Positions 54,866-63,640 of a stretch of DNA of 64,000 nucleotides are shown one piece after another (positions within the stretch are counted from its first letter, which is position 1; the number at the start of each line of letters is the position of its first letter). The stretch covers positions 1-64,000 of the forward strand of contig NZ_LZHZ01000019.1 in assembly GCF_001667505.1 (NCBI RefSeq), in the 5' to 3' direction. The notes below the pieces were generated by a model. It ran no database searches. It saw only the letters and a program-made list of their open reading frames with translations, and had not been told where the DNA came from. This stretch comes from Mycobacterium sp. ACS1612 (GTDB taxonomy: Bacteria > Actinomycetota > Actinomycetes > Mycobacteriales > Mycobacteriaceae). Made by a program: the position numbers and the translations under genes.

Positions 54866-56101
54866 TCAGCGAGTCAGAACCGCGACGCATTCGACGTGGT
54901 GGGTCAGCGGGAACGAGTCGAACACCCGCAGGTCCTCCACGCTGTACCCGGCGCCGCGGTAGAGCCCGATATCGCGGGCGAAGGACGCGGCCTCGCAACC
55001 GATGTGGATCACCCGTGGCACTTCGGCGGCGGCCAGCAGGTCGATGACATCGCGGCCGGCGCCCGACCGCGGCGGATCCAGCACCGCGACATCCGCGCGG
55101 GCGTTGTGTGCCATCTGCGACATCAGGGCTCTGCGCACCGAGTCGGTCAGCACCGTCACCCAGCCGAGGTCGCTCATCGCCGTGCGCGCCGACCGCGACG
55201 CGCCGCGCGAGGTGTCCACCGTGACGACCTTGCCGCCCTCGCCGACACCTTCCGCCAGCACCGCGGCGAAAACGCCTGCGCCGCCATACAAGTCCCACGC
55301 TGTCATGCCTGGTGCGAGTTGCGCCCAGTCCGCCACCAGCCGGCTGTAGGTGGTCGCCGCGTCACGATGCGCCTGCCAGAACGCCGTCACCGGCACCCGC
55401 CACACCCGCTCACCGACCCGCTGGGGGGCCTCGTAGCGGCCCTCGGCCACCAGCGTCGTAGTCTTGCGCCCGGTCCGCGGCCCCGACTGGACGACGTGCC
55501 GTTCGCCGTCGTCGTCGATCGCCACGTGTAGTTGGGCGCCTGCCGGCCACATCCAGTCGTTGATGCCGTCGAGCATCCCCGTCGGCAGCTGCGCACAGTT
55601 CAGTTCGGTCACCAATTCGGAGCTGTGATACCGGTGAAAACCCGCCCGGCCCTCTGCCGTGGTGTCCAGCCGCACCCGGGTGCGCCAGCCGGTCGGCTCA
55701 CCAGTGCCGACCGGTTCGGCGACGGCGGAGTCCTCGTCACGCCATTGATAGCCGCCGAGTCGGGCCAGCTGGTTGGCAACGACCTCGCCTTTGAGCCTGC
55801 GGGTGGCCTCCGGATCGGCGAACGCCAGATCGCAGCAGCCGGCACCGTCGACACCGGCGATCGGGCATAGCGAGTCGATGCGGTCGGCCGACGGCTCGAT
55901 CACCTCGACAACGTCTGCGTGCCAATACGATCCGTGGTCCCCCACGACCCGCACCTTGACCGTCTCACCCGGCAAGGCGTAGCGCACGAAGACCACCCGG
56001 CCGTCGTGGCGCGCCACACAGCTCCCGCCGTTGGCCGGTGGCCCGATGGTCAGTGTCAGGTCCTCCGGCCATGGCGGCGGTTCGTCGACATGTTCGGTCA
56101 A
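54866..56101 (-). CDS. TrmA/RlmC-type RNA (uracil-5-)-methyltransferase, Rv2689c-like
   Basis: The 411-residue protein has an N-terminal TRAM-like barrel (NGGSCVARHDGRVVFVRYAL, GETVKVRVVGDHGSYWHADV), cysteines of an iron-sulfur cluster (LCPIAGVDGAGCCD), and a Rossmann methyltransferase with AWDLYGGAGVFAAVLAEGVG and DVAVLDPPRSGAGRDVIDLL. The catalytic cysteine of this family usually sits in VxCxPxT; here the segment reads VIHIGCEAASFARDIGLY with Cys present. It methylates C5 of a uridine in tRNA or rRNA. The TTG start at 56101 overlaps the APC stop by four bases. Confidence 0.88.
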   Translation of the reverse strand: MTEHVDEPPPWPEDLTLTIGPPANGGSCVARHDGRVVFVRYALPGETVKVRVVGDHGSYWHADVVEVIEPSADRIDSLCPIAGVDGAGCCDLAFADPEATRRLKGEVVANQLARLGGYQWRDEDSAVAEPVGTGEPTGWRTRVRLDTTAEGRAGFHRYHSSELVTELNCAQLPTGMLDGINDWMWPAGAQLHVAIDDDGERHVVQSGPRTGRKTTTLVAEGRYEAPQRVGERVWRVPVTAFWQAHRDAATTYSRLVADWAQLAPGMTAWDLYGGAGVFAAVLAEGVGEGGKVVTVDTSRGASRSARTAMSDLGWVTVLTDSVRRALMSQMAHNARADVAVLDPPRSGAGRDVIDLLAAAEVPRVIHIGCEAASFARDIGLYRGAGYSVEDLRVFDSFPLTHHVECVAVLTR

Positions 56102-58092
56102 TCCAGGAACCCTCTGCGGATATCACCGGGCGCGGCATGCGGCTGCAGCGTCTTGAGTCGCTCCGACGAACTGAGTTGCCACGGCACCGAAGTCACCATC
56201 ACGTTCGGCATGAACAGCAGTCTGCCTTTGAGCCGCAGCGCGCTCTGGTTGTGCAGCACCTGCTCCCACCAGTGCCCGACGACGTATTCCGGGATGAACA
56301 CCGTGACCACGGTGCGCGGCGACTCCTTGCTGACCCTCTTCACGTAATCGAGGACGGGACGGGTGATTTCGCGATACGGCGACGCGATCACCTTCAGCGG
56401 CACACTGATGTCGCTGCCTTCCCACTGGTGCACCAGTTCGCGGGTTTCCCCGTCGTCGACGCTGACCGTGATGGCCTCCAGCACGTCCGGTCGGGTGGCC
56501 CTGGCGTAGGCCAGCGCACGCTTGGTCGGCAGGTGCAACTTGGACACCAGCACGACGGCGTGGTTGCGGCTCGGCAGCACCATGTCGTCGCCCTGTTCCT
56601 CGGCTTGCTGTTCGAGTTCCCGGGAGACGGTGTCGTAGTGCTTGTGAATCATCTTCATGATGACGAACAGCGCGCCCATCGCCAGGATCGCGATCCAGGC
56701 GCCCGCGACGAACTTCGTCACCACCACGATGATCAGCACAGTGCCGGTGCAGATGAAGCCGATGGTGTTGATCACCCGCGACCGCATCATGTGGCTGCGC
56801 GCGGCGGAGTCGGTTTCGGTGCGCAGCAGCCGGGTCCAGTGCCGAACCATGCCGATCTGGCTGAGGGTGAACGACACGAACACCCCGACGATGTACAGCT
56901 GGATCAGCGCCGTCACCTCGGCGCGGAACGCGACGACGAACGCGATCGCGGCGAACGCCAGGAACAGGATGCCGTTGGAGAACGCCAGCCGGTCGCCACG
57001 GGTGTGTAGCTGACGGGGCAGGTAACGATCCTGGGCCAGAATCGATCCCAGCACCGGGAAACCGTTGAACGCGGTGTTGGCCGCCAGGATCAGGATCAGT
57101 GCAGTGACGCCTGCGATCAGATACAGACCGATCGGGAAGTCGTGGAAAACGGCGTCGGCGAGCTGTGCGATCAGCGTCTTCTGGTGGTATCCGGGCGGGG
57201 CACCGACCAATTGCTCGGGGCTATCGGCGATCTTCACACCGGTTTCCTTGGCCAGCATGATGATGCCCATGAACAGCGACACCGCGATGACGCCGAGCAT
57301 CAGCAGCGTCGTGGCGGCGTTGCGGGACTTGGGTTTCCGGAATGCGGGCACACCGTTGCTGATCGCCTCGACACCCGTCAGCGCCGCACAGCCCGACGAG
57401 AACGCCCGCGCGACAAGGAATATCATCGCGAACCCGAGCACCTCGCCGTGTTCGGACTGCACCTCGAAGCCCGCCGATTCGGCGCGCAGCGGATTACCCA
57501 GGATGTAAATCTGGAACAGCCCCCAGGCCAGCATGATGTACATGCCGATCATGAACGCGTAGGTGGGGATCGCGAACGCGGTGCCCGATTCCCGGATGCC
57601 TCGCAGGTTTATCGATGCCAGCACCAGGATCGCGATGACAGCGAAGAGCACCTTGTGATGGTCGATGAACGGAATCGCCGAACCGATGTTCGACATCGCC
57701 GAGGACATCGAGACCGCGACCGTCAGCACGTAGTCCACCAGCAGCGCGCTGGCCACCGTCAAGCCCGCGGTCGGACCCAGGTTGGTGGTGACCACCTCGT
57801 AATCGCCGCCGCCCGACGGGTAGGCATGCACGTTCTGCCGGTAACTGGCGATGACGATCAACATCACCGCGGCGACGGCGAGCCCGATCCACGGGGCCAT
57901 CGAGTAGGCGGTCAGCCCGGCGACGGAGAGCACCAGAAAGATCTCCTCCGGTGCGTAGGCGACCGATGACAGCGCGTCGGAGGCGAACACGGGCAGCGCG
58001 ATGCGCTTGGGTAAGAGCGTGTGGGCGAGCTTGTCGCTGCGGAACGGCCTGCCGAGGACCAACCGGCGCGCAGCGGTCGAAAGCTTGGACAC
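56098..58092 (-). CDS. APC-superfamily amino-acid/K+ permease, Rv2690c-like
   Basis: The 664-residue protein has the APC motif LPKRIALPVFASDALSSVAY, about twelve membrane helices (LTVASALLVDYVLTVAVSMS, VLILAANTAFNGFPVLGSIL, GVFVSFTLSQIGMVRHWTRL) and a soluble C-terminal domain of about 190 residues (VVLVSKLHLPTKRALAYARA, VTVFIPEYVVGHWWEQVLHN). This long tail is typical of the KUP-like/KimA group of APC transporters. GTG 58092 is preferred over TTG 58101. It is divergent from ceoB/ceoC, K+-uptake regulators, which supports a role in K+ transport. Confidence 0.88.
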   Translation of the reverse strand: MSKLSTAARRLVLGRPFRSDKLAHTLLPKRIALPVFASDALSSVAYAPEEIFLVLSVAGLTAYSMAPWIGLAVAAVMLIVIASYRQNVHAYPSGGGDYEVVTTNLGPTAGLTVASALLVDYVLTVAVSMSSAMSNIGSAIPFIDHHKVLFAVIAILVLASINLRGIRESGTAFAIPTYAFMIGMYIMLAWGLFQIYILGNPLRAESAGFEVQSEHGEVLGFAMIFLVARAFSSGCAALTGVEAISNGVPAFRKPKSRNAATTLLMLGVIAVSLFMGIIMLAKETGVKIADSPEQLVGAPPGYHQKTLIAQLADAVFHDFPIGLYLIAGVTALILILAANTAFNGFPVLGSILAQDRYLPRQLHTRGDRLAFSNGILFLAFAAIAFVVAFRAEVTALIQLYIVGVFVSFTLSQIGMVRHWTRLLRTETDSAARSHMMRSRVINTIGFICTGTVLIIVVVTKFVAGAWIAILAMGALFVIMKMIHKHYDTVSRELEQQAEEQGDDMVLPSRNHAVVLVSKLHLPTKRALAYARATRPDVLEAITVSVDDGETRELVHQWEGSDISVPLKVIASPYREITRPVLDYVKRVSKESPRTVVTVFIPEYVVGHWWEQVLHNQSALRLKGRLLFMPNVMVTSVPWQLSSSERLKTLQPHAAPGDIRRGFLD

Positions 58093-58189
58093 GAGAGCCA
58101 AGAGTAAGCCCGACGGCCATCAGCCGTCGGAAAGCGGTAGCGTTCTGCGTGCGCGGGTTCGCCACAGACATGCCGGAAAGGACTGTCAG

Positions 58190-58864
58190 GTGCGGGTAGT
58201 GGTCATGGGGTGCGGCCGGGTTGGCGCGTCGTTGTCGGACAGCCTGGCCCGGATCGGCCACGATGTGGCTGTCATCGATCGCGACAGCACCGCCTTTCAT
58301 CGTCTCTCCCCCGAGTTTCCGGGTGAGCGGGTGCTGGGCATGGGCTTCGACCGCGACGTTCTGCTGCGGGCAGGCATCGAGGAGGCGGGCGCGTTCGCTG
58401 CGGTGTCGTCGGGCGACAACTCCAACATCATCTCGGCGAGGGTGGCCCGCGAGACGTTCGGCGTCGAGCGTGTGGTGGCCCGCATCTACGACGCCAAGCG
58501 CGCGGCCGTCTACGAGCGTCTTGGCATCCCGACGGTGGCCACCGTGCCGTGGACCACCGACCGGTTGCTCAACGTGTTGACCAGGGAGACCGAAACCACG
58601 AAATGGCGCGATCCGACCGGCAACGTCGGCGTCACCGAGCTTGCACTGCACGAGGAGTGGGTGGGACACCGGATCACAGCACTGGAGAGCGCCACCGGCG
58701 CCAGGGTGGCGTTCCTGATCCGGTTCGGAGCGGGCCTGCTGCCCGACCCCAAGACGGTCATTCAGGCCGGCGATCAGGTGTACATGGCGGCCATCGCCGG
58801 GCATATCGCCGAGGCCCTGGCGATCGCGGCGCTGCCGCCGAGTGAGGACGTGGAGTCGGCATGA
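58190..58864 (+). CDS. ceoB: TrkA-type K+ uptake regulator CeoB
   Basis: The 224-residue protein has an RCK_N Rossmann domain (VVVMGCGRVGASLSDSLARI, VAVIDRDSTAFHRL, GMGFDRDVLLRAGIEEAGAF) and a C-terminal TrkA_C domain (VTELALHEEWVGHRITALES, VIQAGDQVYMAAIAGHIAEA). It binds NAD(H) or ATP and gates a K+ channel or transporter. GTG 58190 is chosen because GGAAAGGAC precedes it. It corresponds to Rv2691 and is followed 34 bases later by ceoC. Divergent from the APC permease. Confidence 0.93.
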   Translation: MRVVVMGCGRVGASLSDSLARIGHDVAVIDRDSTAFHRLSPEFPGERVLGMGFDRDVLLRAGIEEAGAFAAVSSGDNSNIISARVARETFGVERVVARIYDAKRAAVYERLGIPTVATVPWTTDRLLNVLTRETETTKWRDPTGNVGVTELALHEEWVGHRITALESATGARVAFLIRFGAGLLPDPKTVIQAGDQVYMAAIAGHIAEALAIAALPPSEDVESA

Positions 58865-58898
58865 AGCGCGTCCGCGAAGACATGGAGGAGCGGCGCCG

Positions 58899-59567
58899 AT
58901 GAAGGTCGCGATTGCCGGAGCGGGGGCCGTCGGCAGATCCATCGCCCGCGAGTTGGTCGAGACCCACGACGTCACGCTGCTCGAGCGCAACCCGGACCAC
59001 ATCGACGTCGACGCCATTCCGGCCGCCCACTGGCGTCTTGGCGACGCGTGCGAATTGAGCCTGCTCGAGTCGGTCAAGCTCGAGGAGTTCGACGTGGTGA
59101 TCGCCGCGACGGGCGACGACAAGGTCAACGTGGTGGTCAGCCTGCTGGCCAAGACCGAGTTCGCGGTGCCGCGTGTGGTGGCCAGGGCCAACGATCCGCG
59201 CAACGAGTGGCTGTTCGACGAGAACTGGGGCGTCGACGTCGCGGTGTCCACGCCGCGCATGTTGGCCTCGCTCGTCGAGGAGGCCGTCGCCGTCGGCGAC
59301 CTGGTGCGGTTGATGGAGTTCCGCAAGGGCCAGGCCAACCTCGTCGAGATCACGCTGCCCGACGACACGCCGTGGGGCGGGAAGCCGGTCAAGCGGCTGG
59401 ACCTGCCGCGCGACGCGGCGCTGGTGACGATCCTGCGCGGCCCTCGGGTGATCGTTCCCGAGTCCGACGAGCCGCTGGAAGGCGGCGACGAGCTGTTGTT
59501 CGTGGCCACCACCGACGTCGAGGAAGCACTGCAGGAGCTGCTGCTGCACCCCCGCGCCACGCGTTGA
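58899..59567 (+). CDS. ceoC: TrkA-type K+ uptake regulator CeoC
   Basis: The 222-residue protein has the same plan as CeoB: VAIAGAGAVGRSIARELVET, VTLLERNPDHIDVDAIPAAH, DVVIAATGDDKVNVVVSLLA, and TrkA_C VEITLPDDTPWGGKPVKRLD, DEPLEGGDELLFVATTDVEE. CeoB and CeoC are thought to form a hetero-oligomeric RCK ring controlling K+ uptake. An GGAGGAGC-type site (from ATGGAGGAG) precedes the ATG at 58899. It corresponds to Rv2692. Convergent with the MFS gene three bases away. Confidence 0.93.
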   Translation: MKVAIAGAGAVGRSIARELVETHDVTLLERNPDHIDVDAIPAAHWRLGDACELSLLESVKLEEFDVVIAATGDDKVNVVVSLLAKTEFAVPRVVARANDPRNEWLFDENWGVDVAVSTPRMLASLVEEAVAVGDLVRLMEFRKGQANLVEITLPDDTPWGGKPVKRLDLPRDAALVTILRGPRVIVPESDEPLEGGDELLFVATTDVEEALQELLLHPRATR

Positions 59568-59570
59568 GGT

Positions 59571-60971
59571 TCAGCGGTGCAAGTACGCCGCGTCTTCGGC
59601 GGTGACCTTGTCGTAGTCGCATTGCGCGTTGGAGATGCCGATCGCCGACACCACTCCGGCCGCGACGAACAGCGCCGCTGTCACCAAGGCGCCCTGCCGG
59701 AAACCTTCGAAATCGACTGTGCCGCCGAGAATTACGCCCGTGAACGCGATCGCGATCAGCCCGGCGATCCGGGACACGGCGTTGTTGATCGCCGAACCGA
59801 TGCCGCTTTGTGCCGGGTCGACAGCGGCCAGGATCGCCGCCGTCAGCGGCGACACCGTGATCGACAATCCGAGACCGAACACCATCAGCCCCGGCAACAT
59901 CTGCGTCCAGAAGTCGAACGGCTCCCCCGCCGTGGTCATCCAGAGATAGCCGGCCGCGGCGATCAGCGGACCGCCCGCCATGAACAGCCGCGGCCCGTGC
60001 GCACCGGCCAGCGTGCCGAACCGGCGGGCCAGCAGGAACGACAGCACCGGGATGGGCAGCGTGGCCAGCCCCGCTTGGGTGGCCGACAGGCCCGCGGCCT
60101 CCTGTAGGAACAGCGCGACGATCAACGTGCCGAGTGACACCGCCGCATACAGGAACACCGTCGCGAGGTTGCCCACCGCGAAGTTGCGTGCGGCGAAGAT
60201 GTGCAGCGGCATCATCGGATGCGGGCAGCGCCGCTCCCAGAACGGGAACACCGCCAGGCATCCCAACCCGACCACCAGGGCCGCAACCACCTGAGGATGG
60301 GCGAAGCCGAGCCGCTGCCCTTCGATGAGGCCGTACACGGCTCCGGTCAGGCCGACGGCGTTGAGCAGCGCGCCGATCACATCGACGCGCGCGGCCCGGT
60401 CCGCGGAGTCGGGTCGCGTCAGTCTGGTGGTCAGGTACAGCGTGGCCGCCAACGGCACGATGTTGACCCCGAAGATCCAGCGCCAGCCGACGGCGTCGAC
60501 CAGCAGACCGCCCAGCAGCGGACCGATCACGAACGCGGTGCCGGTCCACGCCGTCCACGTGCCGATGGCCCGGGCCTGGGCGGCGCCGGAGAACCGCGCG
60601 TTGATCATGGCCAGCGAGCTCGGCACCAGAAACGCTGCGCCGACGCCCTGCAGACACCGCGCGGCGATCAGCACCCACCCGCCGGGCGCGAGCGCGCACA
60701 GCACCGACGCCATCCCGAACACGACGATGCCCATCCGCAGCACCGCGAGCCTGCCGAACTGATCCGAAATCGCCCCTGCCACAAGGATCAACGCGCCGAG
60801 GGTGAGCAGATAGCCGTCGACCACCCACTGCTGCAGCGCAAGACCGCCGCTGAATTCGCGGCTGATCGCCGGCAGGGCCAGATTCACCACCGAACCGTCG
60901 AGGAACGCGACGAACGAAGCCAGCACCGCGACCGCGATGAGCGGCCTGTCGCTATCCGCCCTGGTGGGCAT
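59571..60971 (-). CDS. MFS transporter, 14-helix (DHA2) type
   Basis: The 466-residue protein starts PTRADSDRPLIAVAVLASFV and has DHA2 motifs: AFLDGSVVNLALPAISREFS (motif D1), LQQWVVDGYLLTLGALILVA, GAISDQFGRLAVLRMGIVVF (motif A), GTAFVIGPLLGGLLVDAVGW (motif C). It exports drugs or metabolites by proton antiport. It corresponds to Rv2693c. ATG 60971 lies within the end of the DUF3159 gene (20-base overlap), indicating coupled expression. Confidence 0.9.
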   Translation of the reverse strand: MPTRADSDRPLIAVAVLASFVAFLDGSVVNLALPAISREFSGGLALQQWVVDGYLLTLGALILVAGAISDQFGRLAVLRMGIVVFGMASVLCALAPGGWVLIAARCLQGVGAAFLVPSSLAMINARFSGAAQARAIGTWTAWTGTAFVIGPLLGGLLVDAVGWRWIFGVNIVPLAATLYLTTRLTRPDSADRAARVDVIGALLNAVGLTGAVYGLIEGQRLGFAHPQVVAALVVGLGCLAVFPFWERRCPHPMMPLHIFAARNFAVGNLATVFLYAAVSLGTLIVALFLQEAAGLSATQAGLATLPIPVLSFLLARRFGTLAGAHGPRLFMAGGPLIAAAGYLWMTTAGEPFDFWTQMLPGLMVFGLGLSITVSPLTAAILAAVDPAQSGIGSAINNAVSRIAGLIAIAFTGVILGGTVDFEGFRQGALVTAALFVAAGVVSAIGISNAQCDYDKVTAEDAAYLHR

Positions 60972-61656
60972 CGGGTTGCGCCAGGTCCCCGTGTTCCTCG
61001 GTGGTCGTCGCGGGTTGTTGGGCATCGTGGGCGTGCAGCGCGCGCTGGGCGGCGCGGATGGCCAGGTACGTGACGAGCGCCGCCACCGCCGTGAGAGGCC
61101 ACCCCATCGCGATGCGGGCCACGCCCAGCCAGCCCGTCTGGTCGGAGTCGTAGAGGTGCTGCTGCACCACGAAGCGTGAGGTGAACACCAGCACCCAGAC
61201 GAAGGTCGCGAGGTCGAACACCAGCACCGCCTTGCGCAGGCCGCGCCAGTCGCGGTCGTGGGAGTTCACCCAGCCCCAGATGTAGCCGACGGCAGGACGC
61301 CGGATCAGGATCGAAACTCCGAACACCACGGCCCAGAACAAGGACATCCAGATGCCGAGCAGGAAGTAGCCCTTCGAGGCACCGACGATGTACGCGATCA
61401 ACGCACTGATGCCGACGCCGACGAACCCGGAGATCGCAGGCTGGGCGGATTCACGGCGGATCAGCCGCCAGATCAGGATCAGCGCCGCCACGCCGAGCGC
61501 GGCGCCGATGGCAGGCATCAGCCCGAGGGTGGTGGAGACGGGGACGAAGACCACGACGGGCAACGAGGAATAGATGAGGCCACTCACACCGCCCATCTGT
61601 TCGAGGACTGCGTTCGCCTTCGGTTGCTTCCCCGGTTCAGGTCCGGGGTCGCTCAC
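60952..61656 (-). CDS. DUF3159 membrane protein, Rv2694c-region
   Basis: The 234-residue protein has five or six hydrophobic segments (VSGLIYSSLPVVVFVPVSTT, LMPAIGAALGVAALILIWRL, ISGFVGVGISALIAYIVGAS, GIWMSLFWAVVFGVSILIRR) and conserved VGYIWGWVNSHDRDWRGLRK and DLATFVWVLVFTSRFVVQQH, the DUF3159 pattern. GTG 61656 overlaps the upstream OB-fold stop by four bases. Function is unknown; the conserved pairing suggests that the two proteins act together at the membrane. Confidence 0.88.
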   Translation of the reverse strand: MSDPGPEPGKQPKANAVLEQMGGVSGLIYSSLPVVVFVPVSTTLGLMPAIGAALGVAALILIWRLIRRESAQPAISGFVGVGISALIAYIVGASKGYFLLGIWMSLFWAVVFGVSILIRRPAVGYIWGWVNSHDRDWRGLRKAVLVFDLATFVWVLVFTSRFVVQQHLYDSDQTGWLGVARIAMGWPLTAVAALVTYLAIRAAQRALHAHDAQQPATTTEEHGDLAQPDAHQGG

Positions 61657-62024
61657 TTCTGAATCTCGTAATGGGGGTTGTAGATCGCCTTGACGCCGCT
61701 GTCGAGCTTGCCGACCCGGCCGTGCACCCGAAGCGTACGACCGGATTCGATGCCGGGGATGCGCCGTTGGCCGAGCCACACCAGCATCACGGAATCCGTG
61801 CCGTCGAACAGTTCGGCTTTGACGCCGCCCGAGCAGCCTTTGCCGTTGCACTCCACGCTGCGCAGGGTGCCGACCATTGTCACTTCCTGGCCGCGTTGAC
61901 AGTCGATCGCTTTTTGAGCGCCGGTACTGGCGGCTTCGTCGGTGAGCTCTTCTACGTCGAGTTGCTCCGGGTCTTCCGTCAATCGACGGGTGAGCCGGCG
62001 AAGATACCCTTCGGCCGTAGCCAT
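61653..62024 (-). CDS. OB-fold nucleic-acid-binding-type protein
   Basis: The 123-residue protein has an OB-fold core (EVTMVGTLRSVECNGKGCSG, GVKAELFDGTDSVMLVWLGQ, RIPGIESGRTLRVHGRVGKL). An AGGAGAGG site eight bases before ATG 62024 decides the start over 62054 and 62123. Similar actinobacterial proteins are annotated 'OB-fold nucleic acid binding domain' and precede DUF3159 membrane proteins. The coupling overlap GTGA supports an operon OB-fold – DUF3159 – MFS. Confidence 0.86.
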   Translation of the reverse strand: MATAEGYLRRLTRRLTEDPEQLDVEELTDEAASTGAQKAIDCQRGQEVTMVGTLRSVECNGKGCSGGVKAELFDGTDSVMLVWLGQRRIPGIESGRTLRVHGRVGKLDSGVKAIYNPHYEIQK

Positions 62025-62157
62025 GGCCTCTCCTGACTTTTGCAGATCCACCATGGATCTACCCAATCCAACGCCACGGTAGACCTCTTGGTTCCGATAT
62101 GCCACGTAGGGGTGGGTCGCCACGCCGACGAGGTGGTGAACGGGAGACGATCATCTG

Positions 62158-62859
62158 ATGGCGGTCAATCTTCGCGGCGTAACGACGGTGCTGCTGCCGG
62201 GCACCGGATCCGACGACGACTACGTCTACCGGGCGTTTTCCGGCGCTCTGCACGATGTCGGCGCAGTGGTGGTGACGCCGTCGCCGCAACCGGACCGGCT
62301 CATCGACGGCTACCGTGACGCGCTTCACGACGCCGCGCGTGGCGGCGCCATCGCGGTCGGCGGAGTGTCGATCGGCGCGGCGGTGGCAGCGGAGTGGGCG
62401 CTGGCGCATCCCGGGCACGCCGTTGCGGTGCTGGCCGCGCTGCCTGCGTGGACGGGCGAACCGGAGGCCGCGCCCGCCGCGCTGGCCGCGCGGCACTCCG
62501 CCGAGATGCTGCGGCGCGACGGCCTGGCGTCGGCGACGACGCAGATGCGGGCGTCGAGCCCGGCCTGGCTGGCCGACGAGCTGACCCGGTCCTGGGTTGA
62601 CCAGTGGCCCGCTTTGCCGGATGCGATGGAGGAAGCGGCCCGCTATGTCGCGCCGACGTGCGGGCAGTTCTCGGGGCTCACCGTGCCGATGGGCGTGGCG
62701 TCGGCGACCGACGATCCGATCCACCCGGTGGAGGTGGGCTTCGAGTGGGTGGCGGCCGCGCCGCGCGCCGCCCTGCGCACCGTCACGCTCGTCGAGATGG
62801 GCGAGGACCCCGGCGTGTTGGGCGCGGCATGCGTGGCCGCGCTGGCCGATATCGAGTGA
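62158..62859 (+). CDS. Small alpha/beta-hydrolase-like protein, Rv2695-like
   Basis: The 233-residue protein has an oxyanion strand TTVLLPGTGSDDDYVYRAFS, a nucleophile elbow AIAVGGVSIGAAVAAEWALA (GVSIG), PMGVASATDDPIHPVEVGFE with an acid and VEMGEDPGVLGAACVAALA in place of the His strand. The C-terminal His expected of the triad is not obvious (HP before VEVGF is the nearest), so the chemistry is uncertain. It corresponds to Rv2695, a lone plus-strand gene among minus-strand genes. Confidence 0.82.
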   Translation: MAVNLRGVTTVLLPGTGSDDDYVYRAFSGALHDVGAVVVTPSPQPDRLIDGYRDALHDAARGGAIAVGGVSIGAAVAAEWALAHPGHAVAVLAALPAWTGEPEAAPAALAARHSAEMLRRDGLASATTQMRASSPAWLADELTRSWVDQWPALPDAMEEAARYVAPTCGQFSGLTVPMGVASATDDPIHPVEVGFEWVAAAPRAALRTVTLVEMGEDPGVLGAACVAALADIE

Positions 62860-62869
62860 TTTGTGTGCG

Positions 62870-63640
62870 TCAACCGCCGGTGATGGTGCGCAACTGCTGC
62901 ATCGCCGAGCCGAGTTCGCTGCGCCGCGCCGCGGGCTGCGGCGGCTGCTGCTGAACCTGCTGGGCCTGCTGCATCTGCTGCTGGGCGGCCTGTTCGGCGG
63001 CGGCGCGCAACTGGGCCGCCATCGGGTCCGGTAACTGCACCTGCAGCGGCGTGCGGACCGGCAGCGGCGTGTCACCACGCCGAACGACTGTGTCCGCCAA
63101 CGCATTTCGCGCCTCCGCCGCAAGCGCTGCGATGCGGTCCTGCGGGCCGTTGACCACACACCGGATCATCCACCGGTAGCCGTCGACTCCGATGAACCGG
63201 ACCACGCCTGCCTGCTGGTTCTGCTCGGCCTTCGATACGCCGACCACCTCGCGGCCCCACGGCCCGTCCTCGATGCTGACCTGGGCGACCTCCTTGCGCA
63301 GCGAGTCGGCCAGTTCCGTGGCGACCTCGCGCCACAGCCCCGCCGACTTCGGCGCGGCGTAGGCGGCGATGGTGAACCGGCCGTTGGGCGTGACCACCCA
63401 TACCGCGCTGGGCACCCCCGCCTCGTTGAGTTCGACCTGCACCTGGCCGGCCTCCGGCATAGGGATCAGCACGGAGCCCAGATCCAACCGGCCCTGCGCC
63501 GCGGTCGCAGCGTCGTCGAAGTCGTCGATGTCGAACGGACCCTCGAGTTCCTCGTCGACGGGATCACCCGTCAAGTCCTCGTCGACAGCGCGGTCAACAG
63601 TGCTGTCGTCGTCGTTCCTGTGTTTTCCGAATGCCATCAC
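62870..63640 (-). CDS. DUF3710 protein, Rv2696c-like
   Basis: The 256-residue protein has an acidic N-terminus ([20 protein letters not shown]), the DUF3710 core ([59 protein letters not shown]) and a Gln-rich coiled C-terminus ([20 protein letters not shown]). Function is unknown. Its start (GTG 63640 or ATG 63637) overlaps the dut stop, as in other mycobacteria (Rv2696c-Rv2697c). Confidence 0.9.
   Translation of the reverse strand: MMAFGKHRNDDDSTVDRAVDEDLTGDPVDEELEGPFDIDDFDDAATAAQGRLDLGSVLIPMPEAGQVQVELNEAGVPSAVWVVTPNGRFTIAAYAAPKSAGLWREVATELADSLRKEVAQVSIEDGPWGREVVGVSKAEQNQQAGVVRFIGVDGYRWMIRCVVNGPQDRIAALAAEARNALADTVVRRGDTPLPVRTPLQVQLPDPMAAQLRAAAEQAAQQQMQQAQQVQQQPPQPAARRSELGSAMQQLRTITGG

Noticed and set aside
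53365-55047. 560-codon open frame antisense to katE
   Set aside because: It mirrors a well-supported catalase on the opposite strand and has the Arg/Val/His/Asp-rich composition of antisense high-GC DNA; no motifs.
57494-59560. 688-codon open frame opposite ceoB/ceoC and overlapping the APC gene in another frame
   Set aside because: It crosses three confident genes, is low-complexity Ser/Arg/Ala/Pro-rich, and has no domain pattern. It reflects the high-GC codon bias.
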